Positions 10,815-23,300 of a stretch of DNA of 38,483 bases are shown here, one piece after another. The DNA lies in the NCBI GenBank assembly GCA_025677825.1, contig JAIXMO010000103.1:1-38483 (forward strand), in the 5' to 3' direction. This DNA is from Helicostylum pulchrum. Taxonomy: Eukaryota; Mucoromycota; Mucoromycetes; Mucorales; Mucoraceae. Every line of letters starts with the position of its first letter. Position 1 is the stretch's first letter. The notes below the pieces were generated by a model. The model had not been told where the DNA came from. It worked only from the letters and a program-made list of their open reading frames with translations, and searched no databases. A program made the position numbers and the translations under genes.

Positions 10815-10828
10815 ACAGGCGCGCCTGT
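10815..10828. promoter_or_regulatory. 14-bp perfect palindrome with GGCGCGCC core
   Basis: ACAGGCGCGCCTGT is self-complementary over 14 bp and lies 72 bp upstream of the BRCT gene ATG, in an otherwise AT-rich spacer. A dimeric transcription-factor site is a plausible reading. Confidence 0.45.
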
Positions 10829-11165
10829 TTTGTAATTACTAACTCAGGTTAGGCGTTTCAACTCCAGATACCTGATGCAGTGTACATGGCATCGTATCTA
10901 TCTAGTATTTGAATAAATAGCACGCACACAAAAAAAAAAAAAAGTGTTCCAAACCATTAGTAAACACTATATAAATCTATAGTATCATTATGACATTTTA
11001 TACAAACAATATTACTTTCTACTTTTTGACAAAAAGGAAGAAGCCCCGGATACTTGTACTGCATATTTGTAAACAAGTCCAGTAGAGTTTTAAATAGTTT
11101 GATTGCCATTTCTACAGGTAGTTTTGGAATATTGAATACCTAAAAGGTCTAGGGTGTGACAGTCT

Positions 11166-11174
11166 CGCGCCAAA
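11166..11174 (-). promoter_or_regulatory. E2F-consensus match (TTTGGCGCG)
   Basis: The minus strand reads TTTGGCGCG, an exact match to TTTSGCGCS. It is 423 bp upstream of the BRCT-gene start. A function in S-phase control is inference only; a 9-bp match can arise by chance. Confidence 0.3.
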
Positions 11175-11973
11175 AACAAAAGGATTACCGCTGTATTTTT
11201 GAACCGAAAAGTCCTTGGCTAATTATGTGGATGTTACAATACGAGCGTACCTAACCATGTATTCTGATAAGAGCACACGGGGTTTGTGTAAGAAGTTGAG
11301 CTCTTTTGCGGGTTTATCAGATGAAGTAATCAATGATTAACTTGTGCCTAGCTTTCTGTTTTTTCTTGGATATCTGTAAACTCAATCGGTAGAAATGTAT
11401 TGGGTTTCGTTGTACTTGGCAAGATATCTTGAAATAATGCAAAAAGGGGGGCCTGAGGCTTAAGCAACCGTTATATAATGTTAATTAGATTTTTCTCAAT
11501 GGTGTGTTACAAGTTACTTGAATGATCATTCCTTTACAGTTTATGCAATCCAAAATATCTGTCTCATGGGTTTTTTTGTTGTTGTGATAATCTACTTTTT
11601 TCCTAAGCTTGAAAGATGTATAATAACATACAAAGCAAAATGTTTATTTATACATGCAAAATACAATGATCATTTATATATTTTTTTGTATAGAGAGAAA
11701 AAAAACAATTATAATTGATAAGTTCAACCAAAGTCAAGTTGAATTCATCCATCTAATCTTTTGGAATAACCAAAATAAAATATCAGAGACCACAGTCTAT
11801 ATTAGGCAAATAAATAGAGATTGAAAAATTGCAGTGAAAAATAGGGCTTACAACTGAGATGTGACTATTGATTAATGTGAAAGTCCTATTAAGGCAAGCC
11901 AGAAAAGATCATCAAAGTTGAATAAGGTAGAAACAAAAAGATTGATCAAAATGCGGGGAATGCATAATTTTCA

Positions 11974-11980
11974 TATATAA
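11974..11980 (+). promoter_or_regulatory. TATA box of homocitrate synthase
   Basis: TATATAA followed by GGGCCC, 79 bp upstream of the ATG at 12059, with a CT-rich stretch between them. Confidence 0.6.
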
Positions 11981-12058
11981 GGGCCCACGTTTTTGTTCTT
12001 TCTCTCAACTTTATAAATCACCTCTTATTTGAAAATCTTATAACAACAAACAATCAAC

Positions 12059-13443
12059 ATGGCTCCTCCTAGAGATAACATTACCAACGACATCAATCGT
12101 CCTCGTGAACCTATCGTTTCACCTTACTCTAACAACAATGACCCTATGTCAAATGTAAACAGATTCAAGATTATTGATTCTACCTTAAGAGGTATGTACT
12201 AGTTTTCCTTCGATATAATTTTGTTATTCAGTTTCTAATTTTCTTTTTTGCATGATTTTTTTTAGAGGGAGAACAATTCGCTAATGCTTTTTTTACTACC
12301 GAAAAGAAGATTGAAATTGCCCTTGCTCTCGACGCCGTTGGTGTAGATTATATTGAATTAACTTCTCCTGCCGCATCTGAACAATCTTTCAACGATTGTA
12401 AGGTTATCGCATCTCTTGGGTTAAAGGCCAAGGTTCTTACTCATATTCGTTGCCATATGCACGATGCTCGTATCGCTGTCCAAACAGGTGTTGATGGTAT
12501 CAATGTTGTTATCGGTACTTCTTCTTACCTTCGTGAATTCTCTCATGGCAAGAGTATGGAATACATTACCAAGACTGCCATCGAAGTCATTACTTTTATT
12601 AAGAGCAAGGGTCTCGAAGTTCGTTTCTCTACTGAAGATTCTTTCCGTTCTGATTTAGTTGATTTGCTAGCTATTTATCAAACCATCGATCGTATTGGTG
12701 TTAATCGTGTTGGTATTGCTGATACTGTTGGTTGTGCTAACCCTCGTCAAGTATACGAACTTGTAAAGACTCTTCGTAGTGTTGTTAAGTGTGATATAGA
12801 ATGCCATTTCCATGATGATACAGGCTGTGCTATTGCTAATGCTTACACTGCTCTTGAAGCTGGTGCTACCCATATTGATACTTGTGTCTTAGGTATTGGA
12901 GAACGTAACGGTATCCCTTCATTAGGTGGTTTCTTGGCCCGTATGTATGTTGGAGATCGTGATTACGTTTTAAACAACTACGATGTCAAGGCACTTCGCG
13001 ATGTAGAAAATATTGTAGCTGAATCAGTCGAAATTACTGTTCCTTTCAACAACTATATTACTGGTTATTGTGCGTTTACTCATAAGGCTGGTATTCACGC
13101 CAAGGCTATCCTCAACAATCCTTCTACATATGAAATCTTACGACCTGAAGATTTCGGTATGTCTCGCTATGTCAGTATCGGTCATCGTTTAACAGGATGG
13201 AATGCTGTTAAGAGTAGAATGGAACAATTACAATTAAATACTTTAACTGATGAAGATGCCAAGAAGATTACACAAAAGATTAAGCAACTTGCCGATATTA
13301 AGGCCTTAAATTTAGAAGAGGTCGATTTACTTTTACGTAAATATCATACTGCCAAGTCGGATAACTCTCATCATGTTATTCTTGATAACATTTTAACTCA
13401 TGAACATTTGATTGCTGCTGTACAAGTTAAAGCCGCTGCATAA
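12059..13443 (+). CDS. LYS20: Homocitrate synthase (alpha-aminoadipate lysine pathway)
   Basis: Two exons, 12059-12191 and 12266-13443, 436 aa; the 74-nt intron splits the signature DSTLREGEQF at the Arg-Glu junction. Condenses acetyl-CoA with 2-oxoglutarate, the first step of fungal lysine synthesis. Visible: DSTLREGEQ with catalytic Arg/Glu and metal-binding Asp, [40 protein letters not shown], the glycine-rich [14 protein letters not shown], and the metal-binding HAGIH-type motif [10 protein letters not shown]. The C-terminal domain (about 370-436) is the usual regulatory/accessory part. The length matches the family. No obvious mitochondrial presequence is visible. The codon use is clearly that of a well-expressed gene (GGT, GCT, AAG), unlike the AT-rich neighbours. 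Confidence 0.95.
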
Positions 13444-13986
13444 ATACCCCCTAAAATTATAGTCCTTCCCCCTTTCCATTGTAAAATTTCACACCCTTCA
13501 CCTCAATTTTTTTTCATCATCATAAATAAAAAAGCCTAGTGCCAGCTTTATAAAAAATAACTAAAAGTCGCTTAAACATTATATATATAAAATAGTCTGA
13601 CAATTCTTACAATTCTTACTATTTATATGTACTTAATCAGATAACGCACTGTTAAAAAATAAATCAGATAAGATGCAACTGCAAAAAAAAAAAGCCTAGA
13701 CGAATGCACTGTTTTTACATCAAGGATATGTTAAAAAAAAGCTATTTCTTTTCTGAAACAATTCCAGGTTATTCAGTTATGTTTATTTATGCAGAAATGC
13801 AGAAATGCTGGAACAACTGTCACGGTTTGAAACATTTTACTGCATCAATAGTCCAATAGAATGAAATGAACTATCTGAATCATACGATATTCAAGACATT
13901 CGATTTTAGTTTTTCTGTATAAAAAAGCATTGAAAATTAAAAAAAAAATAGTTTCATTTCAATTATTAACCATATTTTAAAAAAAA
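13444..13986. other. Intergenic: homocitrate synthase 3' flank and upstream of the MLRQ-like gene
   Basis: 543 bp of AT-rich sequence with A runs and a short direct repeat (TGCAGAAA repeated near 13790-13808). No coding signal. Confidence 0.5.
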
Positions 13987-14235
13987 ATGAGTCAATTTCG
14001 AACATTTTTCAAACATTCTGCTGATTTCCCCGAGGTCCTTCCTCTCGTCGGTATCTTGTCTTTTGCACTTGCAGGAGCTGGTTTCATGACACTCCATCAA
14101 GCCCGTTCCCCGGACGTAGTTTGGAACCATAAAACCAATTCTGAGCCTTGGCAACACGTTCACCAAGGTGATCAAGTTAAGTTGGCCGCTTACAATCAAA
14201 AATATGATAGACCATACCATCGCACAGAATGGTAA
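13987..14235 (+). CDS. NDUFA4/MLRQ (B12D)-like small mitochondrial membrane protein
   Basis: Intronless, 82 aa. A short polar N-terminus with ADFPEVLPL precedes one membrane segment (about residues 17-35, LPLVGILSFALAGAGFMTL), followed by LHQARSPDVVW and a hydrophilic tail ending YDRPYHRTEW. The order Pro-Glu-x-x-Pro, single helix, R-x-P-x-V-x-W is that of the NADH-ubiquinone reductase MLRQ/B12D family. Members sit in the inner mitochondrial membrane and associate with respiratory complexes I or IV. The ATG follows a long A run. The gene is convergent with tra1 (146 bp between stops). Confidence 0.8.
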   Translation: MSQFRTFFKHSADFPEVLPLVGILSFALAGAGFMTLHQARSPDVVWNHKTNSEPWQHVHQGDQVKLAAYNQKYDRPYHRTEW

Positions 14236-14381
14236 CCGTTTCTCTACACTCTTTTTTTCCCATTTCACTGCACATATATTAAACCCGAGTTAAACTCATT
14301 GTAATAAATATTTCTTGTTTTTTATTGTAATTATACATAATTAATTTATACGACTATAAGGAGTAGTTTTAAAGGATTAAA

Positions 14382-17300
14382 TTAAAGCCATGGCATCCAA
14401 GTACATTCCATTTGTGCCATTTTTTGTGGATTACTTGCTTGAGAAATTAAATCAATAACGTTTAGATTAACAGGCTTATTAGAATTGGCAGGCTAATAAT
14501 GATAAAAAAAATCTTGTTAGTTAAATAAATGTATATAAAAATAAAATAATTTTCATTACATTTTCACGGTCTGCTTTACAAGACAAGAATTGAGCTTTAG
14601 TCATGACCTGAGTTACATTTGCTTGTACGCGTTCACGGAATTGAGCGTCTGTAACAGATCGATGGTTAGACATGTGCCATGTTATCAATTCATCACGGAT
14701 GAAAAGACTCAAGTATTGATCCAATTCAAGCTCTGGTTCAGTAAGACTACGGGCAGTAGCCATCAAACAGCTAGTAAATAAGCCTTCAATACCAACAGGT
14801 GTAATATAATCTTGAATATTAGGTGTAAATCTGAATGGAATAGACTCTCCGTTGCCGAGCAAGGGAGTGGATTGGTTCCAACCTATACACATATATATTA
14901 GTTAAAGGGGCTGTAGAATAAAAGTATGTAATAAAAATCATACCTGGTAATAATTCTGTCATCCAAACATTACCGTTTTTGCGGGAAAGAGTAATCTTAT
15001 GAGGAGTACGATGTCCAACATTAAATAAATACGACATAAATGTAGCCGTAGCATATTGAGCAATAAATTGCTTACGATGCATCCAGTAATCTGTGTAGGA
15101 GTTGAGAGTACGAAGCATATACTAATTAAGATGTATAAATTCAATATCCTATAATGTATTTTCAAATTATATATTTACCTTGCTTAAAATATCAGCAGGT
15201 ACAAATTTGTTAGCGATTTCTTCGTTAATTTCCATACGAAGATTCAATAGCTCTGTCTTTAAAGTCATAACCTATAATAATGAATCGAGTTAAATAAAAA
15301 AGCCATGTCTTTCTTTTTTTTAAAAAAATACTTACATCAGTATTCTTACTGACACTATTTTTCAATTTTTCAATAAAGAAAATAAGAGGATCATCTTTGT
15401 GAATATTCGCACTATCACAATGGTCTTCATAAATATCATATAAAGTACAGTACGAAGTGTCATCTTGAACCATACGAACGTTGGGTGCCAATGGGACAAT
15501 AGCAGGTAAATGGAAATTGAGGTTACGCATACGACTTTCCTTTTTACGTTCCAATACACTATTCAAAATTCTAAATAATTGCATAAGTCTTTCCTCTCGA
15601 CGGAAGTGGCGAGCAGCAGGATTTTGAATCACAAAAGGATGAAGACTACCGTCATGACCGCGAATTGTCAGTCTTCGGAAACAGTTGCCGTAACTACGAA
15701 TGACCTCCACATCAGGTAAGAAACGATCGATACGTAAGAAATCATTAGCATTATCATTAAGCAACAAATACTGTCCAGGAATCTCTACATCATCAAATTT
15801 TTGATGTTGAAATTCAACTAAATAATGACTACAGGCCTCTAATTTGTGCTTTCGAGGTCTAGCATCTAACATGGCTTCAAATTTATCTCTCCAAAGTCTT
15901 AGTTTGGCTACGTATTCTTCAAGATTAAGTTTAGTCGTAGCAAAATCATGTACAAATGCTGTCTTCATATGACCTGGATATAAACTATCAGCAAATCTAG
16001 CAATGTTTCCAACTGTGGCATGAGTGAGTTGAAGTGTATCTGAAGGGTTCATTAATCGAGATAGTAATTGCTAAACAAATATAAAGAGTTAGCCATATAT
16101 ATATATTTAGAGAAACATTCTAGACAAAACTTACTTGGGCTCCTTCGTTGTATAGTGCTACAACAAGACGATACATATCTTCATCTGCTTGAGGCTTGAA
16201 TTTTAATTGGATTTGATCAACCATAGTTTCCATAGACAAGGCAAGTAACGGATAACCAGTCTTTAGCATAGCCATGATTTCATCTAAAGGATGAGCCGAA
16301 GTACCAGTGGGCGTACTAGGAGGAACGGATCCTTTAGCATCGGAAGTGGCAGCATTTAACGCTGCACCAGTTAAAACTGGAGGAGGTAGCTTACGCTTAT
16401 TAGCTGATGCTTCCTCAGACTTATTTTCAGATTCAAGCTTGACTTCTTCTGTAACATTAGACTTGGGTTCATCAATATCCGTTTTACTAACACTATCTTC
16501 TGCTTTGGCGGATAAACTATTATCCTTCTTTATATCTTCAGAACTCAAGTTGCCGGTTCCTTTAATTTTAGATTTGTCCTCAGAAGTTACATCGATTTCC
16601 ATAGAATCATCCTTGTTTTCATCAGTTGAGGTATTGTCCTTATTACCCGTAACATTTTTATCGGAAGTGCTGTTGTCAGAATCAGTTGCTTTACCGCTAC
16701 TTTCTTTCTTTAAAGGACTACTATTGGCAGCAGATGTAGAGCCATCTGTAATGCCAGTCATAGGACCATCATTCTTTTTTAATTCAGCAGCATTAGCAGA
16801 GTTGTTTGGGTTAATTCGTTTCAACATGTCTTCCTTGGCAGTACGAAGTTGGAAATGTAATGCTTGTGGATATTGTTTAGCAATACGAATCAAAATAGCA
16901 CGAGCATGTTTGGCCTCCTGTTGCTGTAAGCCCATTAAGAGCTGGGGGATAAAAGTAATCCAGTACCAGACAGGCCATTCTCCTTTATAACCTTCAAAAG
17001 CACGAGATATAGTACCATTTTGATCATCCAAACTGAGTAACCAAAGAACACGCAAGAGATATTTCCTAGCCTTTGAATTCTTATAAATTCCTGCAGCTTG
17101 AAGATAACAACTGACTGCATTATTAGCCCAACTTAAATCGCTAGGATTTTCCTTGAATCGACCATCATTGTATCTACCCCATTCAGCCCAAGCTTTTGGT
17201 AAGGATAAATCAATTTGAACAGCGTTAACAAAAGCTTCGTTAGCTTCATTACATTGGTTGAGTTTTGCGAGGAATTGACCCTTTAGCGTATAGAATTCAG

Positions 17301-20300
17301 CCTTTTGTGTAGAATCAAAGTAAGATAAGTTAGTATTAGTAATGACGTCTAAACCTGCAGTAAGCTCATTAGGGTCTTGGAAGTAGCATTTGGCTTGTTC
17401 AAGTAATTTCAAGAAGGCTTCATTGATTTCAATATTAGGAAGTGTATAGATCTTGGTCAATTGGTTGATACAAACTTCGTTCAAATGATGCTTTCTGGCT
17501 ACGTGAGCAAAACGATTGATAATCCAAGCTGTTTCGTGGTATCCGCGATAGGCAAAAGAGTTTACACCTTGAGGATTATTTGGCATGATTTGAGTAGAAA
17601 GTAAAGGAATGAGTGGCAAATAAGTACGATTAATGGCATTAAACACATGTTGACGCCATGCTACTGTATCGCTCCACATATTAATATCATCCCATGTATT
17701 TGGTAAACGTTCACGCCAAGTGCTAAGGGTACTACGAATTTCATTTGATCTTTGTTCTAAATTTTGAGCGTTGGTACCACCCAGACTATGGAAGATTTGA
17801 CCAGCTTCTTGTAATTCAAGATATTGTTGAAATATATACAATAATGGCAGATGACTTTGAGTTACAACACGAGGTAAAGAATACCACTTTTGAAGTGCAG
17901 ATTGAACACCTTCTTCACAAATACGAGTAAAGTTAACAAGTCTATCATCAGTAGTTTGAGACTTGATTAAAGCCAAAAAAGCCTCAAATGCCTTGAGTCG
18001 AGGAGTAGGCGTTTCGGATAATTGGCCAATTGATTGTTCCAACATTTCACGATCATCAGTCCAGTCTGATAATCTCCAAGCACAATCCAACATCAAAGTA
18101 GTATTGTTATCATGTTTAGCAAGATCAGCGAGAATATCCCATTGTTGAAGTTTTTGTGAACAAGAAATCCAATGATCTTCCCAAAGTAAATACTCTGATT
18201 CTGAAAACGGTAATACTCCACTTCGAGCCTTCAATTGAGCATTTTCATACATGGTTTGTGCCTGAGCCCACATACCACTTTGTTCACAAGAGACTGCAAT
18301 ATTGGTTTCAATATAGGTACTTCTACGTCTCCATAAACCGTAAAACATATCATTTTCATCTAAACTAGAATACAATTCCGATAAAGAGTCCAACACACGC
18401 TCTTGATTATTTTGTTCATCCTTTGAAGATTCGGTTACACGTCCAGTCATTGCTGATTTTTGTAAAATTTCGATAGCTGTATGCCATGCATTGTATGTCT
18501 TACCAAGATACTTTACTAAATGAGGAGGTAATCTAATTTCGGTGTTTGTTTTAGCGATACCGGCCAATAAAGCCTGGACTACATTGGGTCGTAACTCAGC
18601 TTGTTTACTGTGATAGTCCTTAACAAGCAAGTTAATAATGACTTTAGTCATATCATGTTTTTCCGTATTTGATAAACCAGACCAGCACATGGGGAACAAA
18701 TCTACCCAAAGTTTGAACGCAGCAGTATCATCCAAGTACTGCAGGTAACGAGAACTAGAGATCGAATTATTGATGTCAGATTCTTGCAATCCCTTCAAGA
18801 ATACTTGATGATTTTGAATAGTTTCGTTAATCTCGGTAGGCACATCTACATCAGTTGATATCATTACATTGTTGCCAATGGATCGAATTGACTTGATCTT
18901 GAGTGTATGAGGTTCGGTAATTTGAGAATTGACTTTGACAGCACCAAATAACATATCTAAAGCTTGATGAATCCAGAAAGTACTTGAAAGAGATTCCCAA
19001 TTCTGTACACCCAATATATAATTAAGTCGAGTATACAACGAACGACTGATACTACGGTCAAACACACGCATAAACTGGCTACGTATTTGAGGATTCTCTG
19101 ATCGAGAACCCAACAAGAAAGCTTGTTCAAGACGAACAGTCAACTCTGATCTAGCAAAAGCAGGGTTACTATAAATCTTGAGAACCAAATCAAGATAATC
19201 TTCAGTAAGACGAGCATTGTTTCGACTTTCGAGGGACATCATTTTAACCAAGAGACCGGCCTTTTCTTTAACAGTAGGGAATGTTTCTGTTTTACCCAAG
19301 GTCCATTCTGTCAACATGTCCAGGATAGCATGTAATAATTGAATATCGGGAGATTTTTCGATCAATTGAATAAGGCAAGTTAAGAACCAACGACGTTGAT
19401 CACCTAAATGAGAGATTCTCTTCTTTAAGAGATTCAAACCAAGAATCAATAGATTGACTTGAGAATCGTGACTAGCTGACACTACACTGGCAGTAGTGAT
19501 ATGTTCTTTGGTAAGTTTTTGAAGAACCTTGACAATACCAGGTACAAACGGATCCAATTGTTCACTACGACTACTACTAGCAGCCTGAAGCAATTTTAAG
19601 ACAGCATATATATTGACCATACTAGCCATACCATCAGTAATAGTCGAATCAATTAAAGAAACAAACGCGGCAACATCAGGGTGTTGAATTTCTTCTCTGT
19701 TTTCAGCATTTGTAGTTTGATTAATAGCATGGAAAATATGAGACAAGACAGGTTGAAGAGCAGTATGGATACGAATGTTGTCAGATTTGATGCTGTTCTC
19801 CAAAAGACGGAATAATTGATTCATATTGACAATAAACCATTCAGAGGGCTTATTAGCGATATCAATATTCAATATCTCTAAAGCACTACAGATACTAGAA
19901 ACAAGAATTTCACTCATATCCTTCACAGTCAACGTACGTTCAAGATGCGTAAACTTTACATGTACATCAGACCATACTTCAGGATCCAAGAATCGTTTAA
20001 TGAGATCCAAAACACGTTGTACAAGTCTTCTTTGAATCATATCGGAGGGATTATAAACACTACAGGCAAGACGAACAAGATATCCAACTGTATTCTCACG
20101 TAAAGTTAGCGAAGGAGAATATTCTTTACTAGACTCTACTGTCAAGCTCTTTACTTCACCATCTGCACCTTCAGTCTTAATCTTTTTCTTGATAGCTTCT
20201 GACGTACTTTCGGCTGGTCTTTTGCTAGGAGGTGAAGCAGCTGATTCAATTTCCGGTGGTTGATTCTTTAATCTAGTCTTCTCCCAGTTAAAGATCAATT

Positions 20301-23300
20301 CTGTCAATTCGACCGTTAACAATTTATTTTCTGGTGTTGCATTTTGGAGTAATCCAAGCTTTGGTAGAGCATTGACAATTTGTGGCAAAAAGTGTTCACG
20401 ATAATCATAAAATAAATCGGGTTGACGTACTAACAGTTGATATACATTTACCATTTGAGAGATACTATGAGTGTCTTCTACTACAACCTTACGGGTCAAT
20501 CGAACCCAAGTGGGCACTCTTTCAGAACCAGCCAAAGGAACACGCTTTGGAAGTACAGGAGCAATGATATCCAAACCTTGTTTTACCAACGTACGTGCTT
20601 CAGATAAATGAGCACGTAAAAGTGCTGCATATATTTGAATAACGATTTTACTCGGAGTATCAAATGCAGTAATAAATCTAGCGATTAATACATACGCAGC
20701 TTGTTTACAGGTAGCATCTTCAAGTCGTAAATAGTTCCAGCCAAATTTAATAATCTCCTTTCTTAAATCAGTTAAAAATTGAGGAGCATATTGTACAATC
20801 ATAGCTGTCAATTGAAGTAATTCGATACGCAGAGAGTCTTCAGCATATTGATCTTCTTCTACAGGTTCAGAACCAAGATGTGCCCAAATCTTATGATCTA
20901 ATTGTTCCGTAATTTTGGAGTCCAATATTTCAGCACATTGACCATCGTTGCGAGTGATGGATACCAATAAAGCAGGATTGATAACATGTCGAAGGGTCAT
21001 CATTCTTAAATAAGGTGAAACGGAAGTGTCATTAAACTGTTGCAAGAACTTCTCTATTATGGCGCGCTTTCTTTTAGCTGTATATTGTAAAGCAACATCA
21101 TTCAAAAAGAATTCGCGAAGATACGATAAATCCATAACTGATTCTTGAGCAAACAGAGCTACGACTTCAAAGATAACTTCAATATTATCAGGATTTTCAC
21201 GAAGATAGGAGATAAATATCTGTGAGAGATACATCGATTCAAAAGTTAATTGTAGACCTTGATCATCATCTTTCTTCATTGCTTCAAAACGATTAGGAGA
21301 TCTCCACAGCGTTAAAAGAGCCTCGAGGATTTCCGGTTGATTGGTTAACCACGTTGAATCGTATCCGACTACTTCACGTACAATCAACACTCCGCGATAG
21401 TGCAAATTGACATTATCAGGTACACTAAAAGTGATTTCAATCACTTTTTGAGCCGACTGAGCAACCTCATTACGAATCTGTACCGCATTTTCTGTATTTA
21501 ACACGTCAATAAACAGTCGACTATGATCAGGTTGATTTAGACGTTCATAAAAATATGCCACAGTTTCAGTAGGATACCTATTCAAATACTTGATCAAATT
21601 AGGTCTAAACGGACTAGAGATCGATCTTCGTAAATGTTTTTCCATTTCCAAAACCACTGAAACAAGATCATCCAAGAAGATATGAGCCGCAGCAGGTAAC
21701 AGATGAAAGATATTCAAAATAGCAACAATAATCTTGACTTCATGATTTTCACTTAGAGATTTACCAGCAGCTTCTTGCAGTACTTTGGGTTCAGCCCATT
21801 GCTTTAAATGATCCAATAACTTTTTACCAATCTCAACCTTGAAATAATTAGTCAACAATTCTAATAATCGAGCGAGACCTTCAAGACCAGCTACACTTAG
21901 AGTCTTGTGGTTAGATAAAGTAGTTAAAATGGGTCGAAGACCTTGTTGAAGTAACTCCTTTGGTAATTTATGTTGTTGAGCCAACACTTGTTTTAATCCA
22001 CGATGAGCTGCTTCAACTACTTCAGGAGCCTTAGAATAGAGTGATTTAAAGAACACTTGAATGATACGAGCACGAGTATGAGATTGGCGTTGATTAGAAA
22101 AGTCAGTACAAGCCATAGCAGCCGATAAAAGTTTGATGCAAACAATACGGAGATTCATCAAAGAAGTAGCGTTTTTATATTGTGCGCTACGACTAACCAA
22201 AGCTTGATCTTCAGCATCTGCCAAAGCCAACGCTTCGTGAAGCAATCGAATCAATTCATCATTGAACTCCAAGAAAGGTGGCCTTAAAGTAAGACAATAA
22301 GTGATAGCATCAATATGTCCGATTTGCATAGCAAACGGAAGAGCCCGAAGAGGTTTAGCAAAGATAGGAGCAACCAAACGTTCTCTAACAGGCGCTAAAA
22401 GCTCTGTAACTTCATTTCCCGTTAAATCTGCTAATAATTGGAACGATGATTGAATAGTTTCTCTTACAGCACTATTTGAATTAGATAATTCACTTAACAG
22501 CAGAGCAATCAAGTTCTGGAATTTCTGTTGTGCTTCTTGAGATTCATCATCTTCAGGACGGTTACAAACCTTTAACACATGAGATAAAGTCTGTGTAGCT
22601 TCGGCAGTATTAACATTAGCCATTTCGGGTGAAGCATCCTTAAGAACAAACAATAGAGACCGAATAAAATCCAGTTCGTGCTCACGCATCCATTTAGTAC
22701 CCATATCAAGTTGCGAACTAATAAGTGAAATACCAAGACACCCACCACGTTTATTAAACCACTCCTGTTTATAACAACAAGACCCAAATTGCGAAGCAAA
22801 CACACGGAAAATCGGTAACTGCCAAATGAAATCTTTACCTCCTAATATCTTGACACCTGTATCAAAACAAAGTTGAATAGATTCCTCAGCTCTTAATCTA
22901 AGTTTAGGGTCCTCAGAAGAAATGACCTTTACAATGGCATCAACCAAGATGGTAGTACTTAAGGTTTGAACTGATAATCTTTCATCCATCATATCTGATA
23001 AAGGTTTAGTTCCAGTTTCTTTTGCATCGATGGCTTCACCAATATGTAACAGCATAAAATGACGACAAATATTTTCAAATAATGGCCAAGCATCATCGGA
23101 TATTTCAGCAAGTGTAGAAGCCTTCATAATAGCGACCAATATGGTTCGAAGTGAATCCTCTTGAGCAACACGTTTTGCAAGGTATTTAGTATATCCATTA
23201 CCCGCTAATCGTTTGGGCTTTAAACCAGATTCGTTAAACGCATCACCGACAACTGTGCTCTCACCACCAGGGGAGAGCTTGTTATCGATATCCATATTAT

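Larger units (their letters stand above)
10744..12058. promoter_or_regulatory. Divergent promoter region, BRCT gene / homocitrate synthase
   Basis: 1.3 kb without an intact gene. It holds a 14-bp perfect palindrome (10815-10828), an E2F-consensus match (11166-11174), a TATA element for homocitrate synthase (11974-11980), and on the minus strand between about 10966 and 11460 several open stretches that look like eroded coding sequence. The open frame at 11518-11718 has no recognisable features. Confidence 0.5.

Noticed and set aside
16307..16990. 227-codon plus-strand frame inside tra1
   Set aside because: Long only because the opposite strand codes a S/D/K/E-rich insert; the translation is a low-complexity S/L/V string.
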